DNA from: Dehalococcoidales bacterium
GTDB lineage: Bacteria > Chloroflexota > Dehalococcoidia > Dehalococcoidales > JAQTVP01
Assembly (NCBI GenBank): GCA_028707015.1
Contig: JAQTVP010000015.1
Coordinates: 1-15,275 of the forward strand
Length of the DNA: 15,275 bases
Reading direction: 5' to 3'
Shown: piece after piece, positions 7,418 through 14,462 of the stretch
Layout of the letters: the number at the start of each line of letters is the position of its first letter
Numbering within the stretch: the first letter of the stretch is position 1
Program-made: the position numbers and the translations under genes
The notes under the pieces: generated by a model
Told to the model about the DNA's origin: nothing
Seen by the model: only the letters and a program-made list of their open reading frames with translations
Database searches by the model: none

Positions 7418-7747
7418 TTACCCAATTATCGGTATTACGCAGATAAGGCGTAAGATTTCATTGCCGGTATTGCGAATACAGTGATGCTCATTGGGTGGAA
7501 TAAAGATAACGCTATCTTTGGCTATGGGGGTCTCCCCCTGCTGGCTAACTGTTGTTCCCTGTCCGCATAGGATATATATTTCGTGTTCCCATTGGTGTTC
7601 ATGAGAGGGTGTGGCAGCCCCTGGATCAACATCAAAGACACGCATGCAGAAATTTTTTGCTCCTTTATCAGCACAGGCGACTTCACGTTTTACTATCCCC
7701 GGTAATTCTTGTATAGGTTTAGTCTCACTGTAACTGCTTACTATCAT
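7418..7747 (-). CDS. small cupin-domain protein
   Basis: A 109-residue single-domain cupin (Cupin_2 type) with the two conserved motifs. Motif 1 (SHEHQWEHEIYILCGQG) supplies His49, His51 and Glu56. Motif 2 (IPPNEHHCIRNTG) supplies His89 with the trailing Asn93. Together these make the usual three-His/one-Glu metal site. Such proteins range from isomerases and dioxygenases to small-molecule sensors, and no substrate can be named. ATG is preceded by AAGGGGG on the minus strand and a perfect extended -10 (TGCTATAAT) lies about 25 nt further up. It is transcribed divergently from ispD and convergently to the orphan protein at 6994-7368; only 49 nt separate those two stop codons, with no strong terminator. 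Confidence 0.88.
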   Translation of the reverse strand: MIVSSYSETKPIQELPGIVKREVACADKGAKNFCMRVFDVDPGAATPSHEHQWEHEIYILCGQGTTVSQQGETPIAKDSVIFIPPNEHHCIRNTGNEILRLICVIPIIG

Positions 7748-7777
7748 TTTTACCCCCTTATATGTAAATATTAGTTA

Positions 7778-7786
7778 ATTATAGCA
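7778..7786 (-). promoter_or_regulatory. extended -10 promoter of the cupin gene
   Basis: Read on the minus strand, 7786 to 7778 is TGCTATAAT, a perfect extended -10. The predicted start near 7771 leaves a leader of about 24 nt that contains the Shine-Dalgarno AAGGGGG. No good -35 is seen, as is common for this promoter type. Confidence 0.6.
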
Positions 7787-7828
7787 TTATCACTTTGTTA
7801 AATATAACATTGTTAGCCTGCTCGGTAG

Positions 7829-7857
7829 TAGATATAACATCGGTTTTATTTTATAAT
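7829..7857 (+). promoter_or_regulatory. promoter of ispD-ispF
   Basis: TAGATA (7829-7834, 4 of 6 matches to the -35), a 17-bp spacer and a perfect TATAAT (7852-7857). The predicted start is near 7864, only about 12 nt before the ispD ATG, so the message would be nearly leaderless. It is divergent from the cupin promoter. Confidence 0.55.
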
Positions 7858-7875
7858 CATTTATTGAGCTTAAAT

Positions 7876-8568
7876 ATGGGAATAAATAGTAAACAGAAAA
7901 TAGGGGCAGTTATCACTGCTGCTGGTAACAGCCAGCGTATGAATGGTATTGATAAAATTTTTACTCCATTGGCGGGTAAGCCTGTTTTGTTTAGGGTGAT
8001 TGATACCTTTCAGAGGTGTAATGATATTAATCAGATTGTCGTTGTTATCAGTGAGCAAAATCTGGTTCGAGGGCAGTACCTGATAGCTCAACAGGGGTGG
8101 TCTAAAGTAACTGATGTTTGCGCCGGTGGCAGTCAACGACAGGATTCGGTATTGGCCGGACTAAAGCTACTGAAGGAATGTGACTGGGTGGTAATTCATG
8201 ATGGAGCCCGGCCACTGGTAACTGTAGACCTGATTAAACATGGGATAGAGGCGGTTCGGGAAACTGGTGCTGCCGCAGCGGCTATTCCTGTTACCGATAC
8301 TATTAAACTGGTTGGCAATGATAAGATAGTCTACCAGACACCACTGCGTCAAAATTTATGGGCAGTACAGACACCGCAAGTATTTGATATTCAACTAATA
8401 ACAGAGGCTTACTCTCAGGTAAAGAGTAAAGTGACTGATGATGCCTCATTAGTGGAACAACTGGGCCATAAGGTTAAACTGTATATGGGTTCTCAAAATA
8501 ATATAAAAATCACTAATCCTGATGACTTAATTTTGGCAGAACTCTTGTGGAATAAATATGGAAAATAG
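7876..8568 (+). CDS. ispD: 2-C-methyl-D-erythritol 4-phosphate cytidylyltransferase
   Basis: A 230-residue cytoplasmic enzyme of the MEP isoprenoid pathway. It joins CTP and MEP to give CDP-methylerythritol. The nucleotide-binding start AVITAAGNSQRMNGIDKIF carries Arg21 and Lys27. VIHDGARPLV, AIPVTDTIK, VQTPQVF and TDDASLVEQLGHKV follow in the order typical of IspD. The ATG at 7876 gives the normal family length and puts the glycine-rich loop at the right place. An upstream in-frame TTG at 7795 would add 27 residues that start before the TATAAT promoter and look non-native. The Shine-Dalgarno is weak. The 3' end overlaps ispF by 11 nt. Confidence 0.95.
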   Translation: MGINSKQKIGAVITAAGNSQRMNGIDKIFTPLAGKPVLFRVIDTFQRCNDINQIVVVISEQNLVRGQYLIAQQGWSKVTDVCAGGSQRQDSVLAGLKLLKECDWVVIHDGARPLVTVDLIKHGIEAVRETGAAAAAIPVTDTIKLVGNDKIVYQTPLRQNLWAVQTPQVFDIQLITEAYSQVKSKVTDDASLVEQLGHKVKLYMGSQNNIKITNPDDLILAELLWNKYGK

Positions 8569-9049
8569 AAATCGTATTGGTTTTGGCTATGATGTTCATA
8601 CTCTGATTGCGGAGCGCCGGCTGTTGCTGGGGGGAGTAGAAATACCCTTTGATAAGGGTCTTAAGGGGTGGAGCGATGCTGACGTACTGACTCATGCTAT
8701 TATTGATGCTCTGCTGGGGGCGGCAGTTCTGGGAGATATAGGCAGTAATTTTCCACCAGATGAACCACGATATAAAAACATTTCTAGTCTGGTATTACTA
8801 AAGGCAATAAGGGATAAGCTGGCTCAAAATAATTGGGTTATTGTTAATATAGATGCTACGGTTGTGGCCGAGCAGCCCAAACTAAGAGATTTTATTGATG
8901 AGATGCGGCAAAAAATCAGCCAGACACTGGATATTAAACTTAGTCAGGTAAGTGTGAAGGCTAGTACCTCTGATCAGATAGGTTTTATTGGCCGAGGAGA
9001 GGGAATGGCTGCTTGTGCCGTAGCTTTGATAGAAAGTATCTTAAACTGA
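8558..9049 (+). CDS. ispF: 2-C-methyl-D-erythritol 2,4-cyclodiphosphate synthase
   Basis: A 163-residue enzyme that cyclises CDP-methylerythritol phosphate to MEcPP in the MEP pathway. It works as a homotrimer with zinc at subunit interfaces. The metal ligands are Asp12, His14 (GFGYDVH) and His46 (DADVLTHAIIDALLGA). The signatures FPPDEPRYKNISS, ATVVAEQPKL and KASTSDQIGFIGRGEG are all present. Length is normal. The ATG lies inside the end of ispD (11-nt overlap), so the two are translationally coupled, and their products act two steps apart in the same pathway. Confidence 0.97.
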   Translation: MENRNRIGFGYDVHTLIAERRLLLGGVEIPFDKGLKGWSDADVLTHAIIDALLGAAVLGDIGSNFPPDEPRYKNISSLVLLKAIRDKLAQNNWVIVNIDATVVAEQPKLRDFIDEMRQKISQTLDIKLSQVSVKASTSDQIGFIGRGEGMAACAVALIESILN

Positions 9050-9055
9050 TACAAT
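9026..9055 (+). promoter_or_regulatory. candidate promoter of cysE-cysS
   Basis: TTGATA (9026-9031, 5 of 6), an 18-bp spacer and TACAAT (9050-9055, 5 of 6) straddle the end of ispF. The predicted start is near 9062, giving a leader of about 139 nt before cysE and placing an ATG (9065) almost at the 5' end. A second perfect TATAAT at 9100-9105 lacks a -35 or extended -10. Confidence 0.5.
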
Positions 9056-9064
9056 ATATATATA

Positions 9065-9163
9065 ATGATGTTTACTAATGTAATAAGACGAAAAAATAGT
9101 ATAATCTGCTTTCTCAGTGGGTTGAATTGCGTTTGTCCTGTGCTCCGCTTCATCGGGGCATAA
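9065..9163 (+). CDS. putative cysteine-containing leader peptide upstream of cysE
   Basis: An open frame of 32 codons (ATG 9065, TAA 9161-9163) fills the cysE leader. It encodes a short peptide with three cysteines, at positions 15, 22 and 24 (the segment LNCVCPVLRF), just before a hairpin that covers its last codons. It has no Shine-Dalgarno, but the predicted transcript start is only about 3 nt upstream, which would make it leaderless. A shorter version could begin at TTG 9122. Cysteine codons ahead of a structured element and a cysteine biosynthesis gene are what a ribosome-mediated attenuator would look like. It could equally be a chance open frame in a 150-nt gap. Confidence 0.3.
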   Translation: MMFTNVIRRKNSIICFLSGLNCVCPVLRFIGA

Positions 9164-9166
9164 GGA
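9136..9166 (+). promoter_or_regulatory. leader hairpin upstream of cysE
   Basis: TGCTCCG (9141-9147) pairs with CGGGGCA (9154-9160), 7 bp with one G-U pair and a 6-nt loop CTTCAT. Across a small internal loop TCCT (9136-9139) also pairs with AGGA (9163-9166). No T-run follows, so it is not a standard terminator. The CTCC in its 5' arm could alternatively pair with the GGAG of the cysE Shine-Dalgarno (9188-9191). Confidence 0.5.
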
Positions 9167-9200
9167 AAAGAGGGTCTAATTTAGAAAGGAGATTAATCCA

Positions 9201-9845
9201 ATGTTGCTTATTACAGGTATTAGAAAAGATATTAAAGCTATTTTTGATCATGATCCGGCAGCCTCTAATATTATTGAAGTGCTGTTAGCTTATCCCGGGT
9301 TTCATGCTCGGCAGTTTCACCGTTTAGCCCATACTCTATATAAGTGGCATATTCCACTTATCCCCAGGTTAATTTCCAATGCCAGCCGTTTTCTTACCGG
9401 TATTGAAATTCACCCCGGAGCCAAGATCGGAGATGGATTTTTCATTGATCATGGTATGGGAGTAGTTATCGGCGAAACTTCAGAAATTGGCGATAATGTT
9501 ACTATGTATCAGGGGGTAACTCTGGGGGGAACCAGCCAAAAACGGATTAAACGGCATCCTACGTTAGGTAACAATGTGGTTGTCGGAGTTGGTTCGCAAG
9601 TAATTGGTAATATCACTATTGGCAACAACAGTAAGATTGGAGCTGGCTCAGTAGTAGTGGCTTCAGTGCCGGAAAATGCCACTGTTATTGGGGTGCCAGG
9701 GCGAGTTGTAGCAGTTCGTAATCTGGATACTGATACTATAGAAAGACTGCCTGACCCGGTGGGTGAGAAGCTGGAAAATCTGGAAAAACGAATAGCTGAA
9801 TTGGAAAAACGTTCAGATAAATATAATGGAAGGAAACCAGAATGA
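9201..9845 (+). CDS. cysE: serine O-acetyltransferase
   Basis: A 214-residue enzyme that acetylates L-serine with acetyl-CoA, the first step of cysteine synthesis. It is the short form seen in Bacillus-type CysE (about 217 residues) rather than the 270-residue enteric form. A helical N-terminal part (1-65) precedes a left-handed beta-helix of hexapeptide repeats (about 68-170). The catalytic Asp83-His84 pair lies in FIDHGMGVVIGET, followed by VTLGGTSQKRIKRHP with His119. The C-terminal 25 residues are charged and helical (KLENLEKRIAELEKR). ATG is fixed by AAAGGAG (9185-9191). The gene overlaps cysS by four bases (ATGA). A structured leader with a possible Cys-containing peptide precedes it. 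Confidence 0.96.
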   Translation: MLLITGIRKDIKAIFDHDPAASNIIEVLLAYPGFHARQFHRLAHTLYKWHIPLIPRLISNASRFLTGIEIHPGAKIGDGFFIDHGMGVVIGETSEIGDNVTMYQGVTLGGTSQKRIKRHPTLGNNVVVGVGSQVIGNITIGNNSKIGAGSVVVASVPENATVIGVPGRVVAVRNLDTDTIERLPDPVGEKLENLEKRIAELEKRSDKYNGRKPE

Positions 9846-11329
9846 AAATATACAATACCCTTTCCGGACAAAAAGAGGAGTTTATTCCACAGGGAGACAC
9901 AATCAAGATGTATGTTTGTGGGGTTACTCCGTATTCTGACTCTCATATAGGTCATGCGATGAGCTATATTATCTTTGATGTTATACGGCGTTATCTTAAA
10001 TTTAATCAATACACGGTCAAATATGTGCAGAATATTACTGATATCGATGACAAAATTATAGACCGGGCTAATCAGCTTAATATATCTACCAGGGAATTAG
10101 CGAAAAAATATACTGAGAGTTATTTTGAGGATATGGATTCTTTAAATATAAATCCGGCTGATATTTATCCTAAGGCTACTGAAGAAATACCCAAGATTAT
10201 TGAGGTGATACAGGGCTTAATAGATAAAGGGTATGCCTATCCCGCTGGTGGCAGCGTCTATTTTCGGGTAAATAATGTTACTGACTATGGAAAATTATCC
10301 CATCGTAGCGTGGAGTCTATGATGAATACAGAAGGAGCTCTGGGTAGTGATGAGAAAGAAAGTCCTTTGGACTTTGTCTTATGGAAGGCTACCAAACCCG
10401 GAGAGCCGTCTTGGGAAAGCCCATGGGGTGGGGGCAGACCAGGCTGGCATATTGAGTGTAGTGCCATGTCTTTAAAATACCTGGGTGATACTATTGATTT
10501 CCATGGTGGTGGGCAGGATCTGGTTTTTCCTCATCATGAGAATGAAATAGCTCAGTCGGAGAGTTTCACCGGTATAAAGCCCTTTGCCAGATATTGGCTG
10601 CATAACGGTCTGCTACAGTTAGGTGCGGAGAAAATGAGTAAATCTCTGGGTAATCTAGTAACGATTAAGGATCTTCTGGATAAATATAGTTCAGATGCTA
10701 TTCGTATTTTTGTTTTAAGTTCCCACTATCGCAGTCCGCTGACTTATTCTGAAGAGACTTTAGAGGCGGCTGAAAAAGGCGCTGATAGGCTGCGTCAGGT
10801 AGTCCAGTGGAAAGATAAAGAAAATGATGGGGAAGAAAAAATAGACTTTGATGTCTTTCGGCGGCGGTTTACAGAGGCTATGGATGATGATTTTAATACG
10901 GCTCAAGCACTGGCTGCTCTATTTGATCTTGCCCGTGATATTAACCGTATTAGTGATGAAGGCGGTAGGGTTATCAAGGGGGAGCAGTTACTATTGGAAC
11001 TAGCTAATATTCTAGGCTTAACTCTTAATCCGCTGAAGGCGAAAATTATTGAAGCGGCACCTTTTATTGAATTACAGAAATCAATAATTGCTAGAGCTCG
11101 TAAAGATAATCTCAATAAGTTAGTTGATGCAGTAGGAGTTGCGTTCGAAGAACAGAATATGCAATCTAAAGATATTACTCCTTATTTAAATTGGCTACGG
11201 GATATTAGAGAGCTTTTACGTAAAGAAAAACAGTTCAAGTTTGCTGATGAAATACGGGATAAACTGGATGAACTGGGTGTAGTCCTTGAAGATACCCCGA
11301 AGGGTACTGTATATCGGCTTAAGAGGTAA
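9842..11329 (+). CDS. cysS: cysteinyl-tRNA synthetase
   Basis: A 495-residue class I aminoacyl-tRNA synthetase that charges tRNA-Cys. The ATP-binding HIGH motif is intact as HIGH (35-38). The KMSKS loop is KMSKS (264-268). The zinc site that selects cysteine is formed by Cys26, Cys206, His231 and Glu235, with spacing as in the E. coli enzyme. The C-terminal DALR-type helical domain follows (about 340-495). Length is normal. It overlaps cysE by ATGA, so synthesis of cysteine and its use in translation are produced together. The mrnC and rlmB genes that often follow cysS in Firmicutes are absent. Confidence 0.98.
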   Translation: MKIYNTLSGQKEEFIPQGDTIKMYVCGVTPYSDSHIGHAMSYIIFDVIRRYLKFNQYTVKYVQNITDIDDKIIDRANQLNISTRELAKKYTESYFEDMDSLNINPADIYPKATEEIPKIIEVIQGLIDKGYAYPAGGSVYFRVNNVTDYGKLSHRSVESMMNTEGALGSDEKESPLDFVLWKATKPGEPSWESPWGGGRPGWHIECSAMSLKYLGDTIDFHGGGQDLVFPHHENEIAQSESFTGIKPFARYWLHNGLLQLGAEKMSKSLGNLVTIKDLLDKYSSDAIRIFVLSSHYRSPLTYSEETLEAAEKGADRLRQVVQWKDKENDGEEKIDFDVFRRRFTEAMDDDFNTAQALAALFDLARDINRISDEGGRVIKGEQLLLELANILGLTLNPLKAKIIEAAPFIELQKSIIARARKDNLNKLVDAVGVAFEEQNMQSKDITPYLNWLRDIRELLRKEKQFKFADEIRDKLDELGVVLEDTPKGTVYRLKR

Positions 11330-11350
11330 AAACTGATTTGTGGGGCTGTA

Positions 11351-11359
11351 TGATATAAT
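11351..11359 (+). promoter_or_regulatory. extended -10 promoter of the small membrane protein/YbjQ operon
   Basis: TGATATAAT is a perfect extended -10 located 22 nt after the cysS stop. The predicted start near 11366 leaves a short leader holding GGAGG (11370-11374). No clear -35 is present. It suggests that the two following small genes have their own promoter. Confidence 0.6.
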
Positions 11360-11382
11360 AGACTTAGCTGGAGGTAAAGGAT

Positions 11383-11595
11383 ATGCAGAATACAGCCTTT
11401 TTTCTGATTGGTCTTGGTATACTGGCTATAATTGGGTGGGTTTCTCAAGGTTTTTTTACAGCCAGCGAAATTCCGTTACTTATTAGAATAGCGGTTGGTG
11501 GTATTGGACTTGGTGTGCTTATCCTTATTGGTTTGACTATTAAAGACAGGATAAAGAAGGCTAAGGAAGAAAATTTCAAGGAGGTTGATAGATGA
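11383..11595 (+). CDS. small two-helix membrane protein, hypothetical
   Basis: A 70-residue protein with two predicted transmembrane helices (about residues 5-25 and 32-52) joined by a short loop (FFTASEIPLL), followed by a charged tail (KDRIKKAKEENFKEVDR). No signal peptidase site or known motif is visible. GGAGG lies 8 nt before the ATG. It overlaps the next gene, a YbjQ-family protein, by ATGA, so the two products are probably made in equal amounts and may act together at the membrane. The name of the family is unknown to me. Confidence 0.85.
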   Translation: MQNTAFFLIGLGILAIIGWVSQGFFTASEIPLLIRIAVGGIGLGVLILIGLTIKDRIKKAKEENFKEVDR

Positions 11596-11906
11596 TTATT
11601 ACTACCTCAGATAAAGTAGAAGGAAAAACGATCACGAAGACCATGGGTTGGGTTAAAGGAAGTACTATCAGGGCTAGACATGTCGGTAGGGATATTGTCG
11701 CTGGATTGAGGGGAATGGTGGGAGGAGAGATAACCGAATATACTAAGATGATGGCTGAAGCTAGAGAACAGGCTATTCAGAGGATGACAGAGGAGGCTGA
11801 GCAGAAGGGGGCTAATGCCGTTATCAGCATGAGATTTACTACCTCAATGATAATGAGTAATGCGGCTGAAGTTTTAGTGTATGGTACGGCGGTAGTGCTG
11901 GAATAG
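11592..11906 (+). CDS. YbjQ/UPF0145 family protein (putative heavy-metal-binding domain)
   Basis: A 104-residue soluble protein. MIITTSDKVEGKTITKTMGWVKGST at the start, the central GLRGMVGGEITEYTKMMAEAREQAIQRM and the ending GANAVISMRF...EVLVYGTAVVLE are the full-length YbjQ pattern (Pfam YbjQ_1). Members form homopentamers and are annotated as putative heavy-metal binding, but the biochemical role is not established. No cysteine is present, so thiol metal binding is not expected for this copy. It is coupled to the two-helix membrane protein by a four-base overlap. Confidence 0.92.
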   Translation: MIITTSDKVEGKTITKTMGWVKGSTIRARHVGRDIVAGLRGMVGGEITEYTKMMAEAREQAIQRMTEEAEQKGANAVISMRFTTSMIMSNAAEVLVYGTAVVLE

Positions 11907-12031
11907 AAATAGCATTGTTATTCTTAGTTATCCGCTTCATGATAAATAAGAGTTAACCTTAATTGGGGAAACGGGTTATTAGAAGAACGATAATAATAAT
12001 GAAAAGCTATTTAAGGTAAGAGCAGAATAAT

Positions 12032-12529
12032 ATGAGTAGTTCAGCAGATAAAATAAAAATTAGACCTCTGGGTCTGGAAGACCTGAGGGCGATATTTTTA
12101 ATTGATAAGGAAATAAGATTGGCTGGGAAAGCAGTTACTTATGCTAATGTGGCTACAGAAGACATTTTTACCATTGACCGTAAGGTAAATCATCATAAGC
12201 GGCCGGTTAGCTATATAGTGGGATTACTGGAATTTGGTTTTGTGGCTGAAATTGATGATATAGTTTGTGGCTTTATTTTAGGTGAGGTGATACATATTGG
12301 AGAAGATGCTGTTGCAGTGGGTTCGGTCCTGATTCTAGGTGTTCATCCTGATTATCGGCGGGTAGGCATTGCGACTGAATTGATTAATGCACTGTGTAAA
12401 AAATATCAATCCAAGGGTATTAAGTTAGTCCGTACAGTAATTGATCAGAGAGACCAGGAATTACTTGGTTTTGCGGAGCATCTGGGCTTCGTAGTAGATC
12501 ATCGGGTATTTTATTCTAAAAAATTATGA
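12032..12529 (+). CDS. GNAT family N-acetyltransferase
   Basis: A 165-residue GNAT-fold enzyme that would transfer an acetyl group from acetyl-CoA to an amine. The pyrophosphate-binding motif A is clear: GVHPDYRRVGIATELI with Arg109-Arg110-x-Gly112-x-Ala114. The C-terminal element ends FAEHLGFVVDHRVFYSKKL, a usual GNAT finish. It resembles RimI-like members in size, but nothing identifies the substrate. The region before motif A (about residues 28-70) is longer than minimal and holds a His-rich patch (VNHHKR). Its Shine-Dalgarno is weak (AAGAG about 9 nt upstream). A gap of 125 nt separates it from the YbjQ gene, so it may have its own promoter. Confidence 0.9.
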   Translation: MSSSADKIKIRPLGLEDLRAIFLIDKEIRLAGKAVTYANVATEDIFTIDRKVNHHKRPVSYIVGLLEFGFVAEIDDIVCGFILGEVIHIGEDAVAVGSVLILGVHPDYRRVGIATELINALCKKYQSKGIKLVRTVIDQRDQELLGFAEHLGFVVDHRVFYSKKL

Positions 12530-12724
12530 TGAGTGCTGCTCTATAAACAGTATGTTAGTTTTGGTTTATGGTAATTTGCTGTTTGGCAAAATAGATAAAA
12601 AACTGATAATCACAATTATTTATTGTCCCTAAAAAATCCTTTGATACTAAGCCGTTCTTTTTACTAATAAATTGCTCTAATATTTCCTATTGTTGGTAGT
12701 TCTTGTATAGCAGGCATAAGGTAA
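12530..12724. other. intergenic gap between convergent genes, no clear element
   Basis: About 195 nt of AT-rich sequence between the GNAT gene (plus) and secG (minus). I see only weak dyads, such as TTTGC/GCAAA near 12576-12591, without T-runs in the right place. No tRNA, clear terminator or open frame with a start signal was found, although a terminator would be expected for both transcripts. Confidence 0.5.
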
Positions 12725-12943
12725 TCAGTTAACCCTGAGCATAACTATTGAGATAATGACAAATAGAACTATTAATACTACGGTAAGTTGGAATAATGTT
12801 TTTTCTACCCCCCGTTTGGTTCTATAGACGGTATCAGATTGGCCAAAAATACCTCCTAGTCCTCCGCCTCGAACCTGGAATAAAATGGCTAATATCAAGG
12901 CTACAGATAGTACAATCTGTGCGATACTGAAATAGGTTTGCAT
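12725..12943 (-). CDS. secG: preprotein translocase subunit SecG
   Basis: A 72-residue inner-membrane component of SecYEG. Helix 1 covers about residues 4-23. The conserved cytoplasmic loop with GGGLGGIFG (26-34) and YRTKRGVEK follows, and then helix 2 (about 50-70). This is the complete family pattern at normal length. It is the last gene of a minus-strand run glnA-gatB-secG, beginning one base after the gatB stop. Its Shine-Dalgarno (GAGG, 9 nt before the ATG) lies inside the gatB 3' end, so it is translationally coupled to gatB. Confidence 0.95.
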   Translation of the reverse strand: MQTYFSIAQIVLSVALILAILFQVRGGGLGGIFGQSDTVYRTKRGVEKTLFQLTVVLIVLFVIISIVMLRVN

Positions 12944-12944
12944 A

Positions 12945-14420
12945 TTATTTTTCCTCTAGTTTTTCCTTTATTAGTTTATTTGCAGTCCCTGGATTAGCAC
13001 GACCTCTGGTAGCTTTCATTACCTGCCCTAAAAGAAATTTAACGGCTTGTACTTTGCCGATTTTATAATCTGCTACTGCTTGATCATTAGCTTCAACTAT
13101 CTGGCTTACTATTTCTCTGATTTCTTGAATGTCGCTAATTTGATTTAGCCCTTTATCCTTAATGATAGCATTAGCTTCTTTGCCCGTGTTAAACATCTCT
13201 TCAAGCATAGTTTTGGCAGTAGCTATGTTGACAACAGATTGTGAGTTTAAGGTTACTAGTCTACTTAATTGTTCAGGATTAACCTTTTCTCTGAAGTTTG
13301 TGATATTGATATTGTGAACATTTAGTATGCGGTTGACTTCACCTAAAATCCAGTTGCTTCCTAATTTTGCTCTCTCGGTTATTGATAGATTTTGAGGCTG
13401 TCCTGTGTTAATAAAGTCTTCTGCATAGTCAGCTATTGTTTTGGAGCTGGTGAGCAGGTTAGCGTCATAGAGTGGCAGTCCATATTCGGATATAAATCTG
13501 TCTCGTTTAGCTTCGGGTAGCTCAGGTATCTTGGTTTTTATTTCCTCTATCCAATCTTGATTCAATAGTATTGGTGGAAGATCTGGCTCAGGGAAATAAC
13601 GATAGTCATGAGCGTACTCTTTACTGCGTTGCGAGACAGTCTTCCCTTTATTTTCTACCCAGCCTCTGGTTTCCTGAACGAGTCGCTTTCCTTCTGCGGC
13701 TGCTTTTCTTTGCCGCTTGGCCTCATAACTCAAAGCACGGTAAACTGCCCGGAAGCTATTCATATTCTTAACTTCTACCTTAGCCAATAATTCAGTACTA
13801 TTCTCCGGACGTATGCTGATATTAGCATCACATCTGAAGCTGCCTTCTTCCATATTTCCGGTGGATACTCCTAAATATTGCAGTATGCTGCGTAGCTTTA
13901 TCAGGTATTGCCTCGCTTCCTCTGGTGAACGGAGGTCAGGCTCACCGACAATTTCCATCAAAGGTACACCGGCTCGGTTAACATCTACCAGACTATAATT
14001 TTCTCCAGATGGAGAGGTTTGGTGTACTAGTTTGGCCACATCTTCTTCAAGGTGTACTCTGGTTATGCCTATTTTTTTCTTTTCGTCGTTAACTTCGATA
14101 TTGATCCAGCCACCATTTCCAAAAGGAGCATCAAACTGTGAGATTTGATAACCTTTCATCAGATCTGGATAGTGGTAGTTCTTGCGGTCAAATTTGGAAT
14201 AATCGGATATTGTACAGTGCAGAGCTAGGGCTGTCATTACGGTGTATTCTACTGCCTGCTGATTTATTGTAGGTAAAACACCAGGCAGTCCCAAGCACAC
14301 TGGGCATACATGTGTATTGGGAGGAGTATTGGCGTAGTCGGCGCTGCAACGGCAATACATTTTGCTTTTGGTAAGCAGCTGAGCATGTACTTCTAATCCA
14401 ATAATAGTCTCAAAATTCAT
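12945..14420 (-). CDS. gatB: Asp-tRNA(Asn)/Glu-tRNA(Gln) amidotransferase subunit B
   Basis: A 491-residue subunit of GatCAB, which amidates misacylated Glu-tRNA(Gln) or Asp-tRNA(Asn). The N-terminal signature FETIIGLEVHAQLLTKSKMY is followed by the zinc knuckle cysteines Cys23, Cys25, Cys39 and Cys42. The kinase-like catalytic cradle contains DVNRAGVPLMEIVGEPD and YRYFPEPDLPP. The C-terminal YqeY-like tRNA-binding domain ends VKFLLGQVMKATRGRANPG. Length is normal. ATG at 14420 has no strong Shine-Dalgarno. The partner genes gatA and gatC are not in the window; upstream is glnA (42-nt gap), which makes the glutamine that this complex uses as amide donor. Confidence 0.97.
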   Translation of the reverse strand: MNFETIIGLEVHAQLLTKSKMYCRCSADYANTPPNTHVCPVCLGLPGVLPTINQQAVEYTVMTALALHCTISDYSKFDRKNYHYPDLMKGYQISQFDAPFGNGGWINIEVNDEKKKIGITRVHLEEDVAKLVHQTSPSGENYSLVDVNRAGVPLMEIVGEPDLRSPEEARQYLIKLRSILQYLGVSTGNMEEGSFRCDANISIRPENSTELLAKVEVKNMNSFRAVYRALSYEAKRQRKAAAEGKRLVQETRGWVENKGKTVSQRSKEYAHDYRYFPEPDLPPILLNQDWIEEIKTKIPELPEAKRDRFISEYGLPLYDANLLTSSKTIADYAEDFINTGQPQNLSITERAKLGSNWILGEVNRILNVHNINITNFREKVNPEQLSRLVTLNSQSVVNIATAKTMLEEMFNTGKEANAIIKDKGLNQISDIQEIREIVSQIVEANDQAVADYKIGKVQAVKFLLGQVMKATRGRANPGTANKLIKEKLEEK

Positions 14421-14462
14421 AATTTCTAATTCTAATAAAATAATAATGAGTTAAATATATCA

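Noticed and set aside
7795..7875. TTG start that would extend IspD by 27 residues
   Set aside because: The extension exceeds the family's length and begins upstream of the best promoter; the ATG at 7876 aligns with known IspD starts.
9101..9200. T-box riboswitch for cysteine before cysE
   Set aside because: No T-box core (AGGGTGG-type sequence) and no terminator with a T-run is present; the leader is too short for stem I.
9509..10009. 166-codon open frame on the minus strand
   Set aside because: It is antisense to cysE and the start of cysS, both certain; the translation is low-complexity (Thr/Pro-rich) as expected for a shadow frame.
12530..12724. tRNA or small RNA gene next to secG
   Set aside because: No cloverleaf, T-loop or conserved A/B-box-like sequence can be made; only weak AT-rich dyads are seen.
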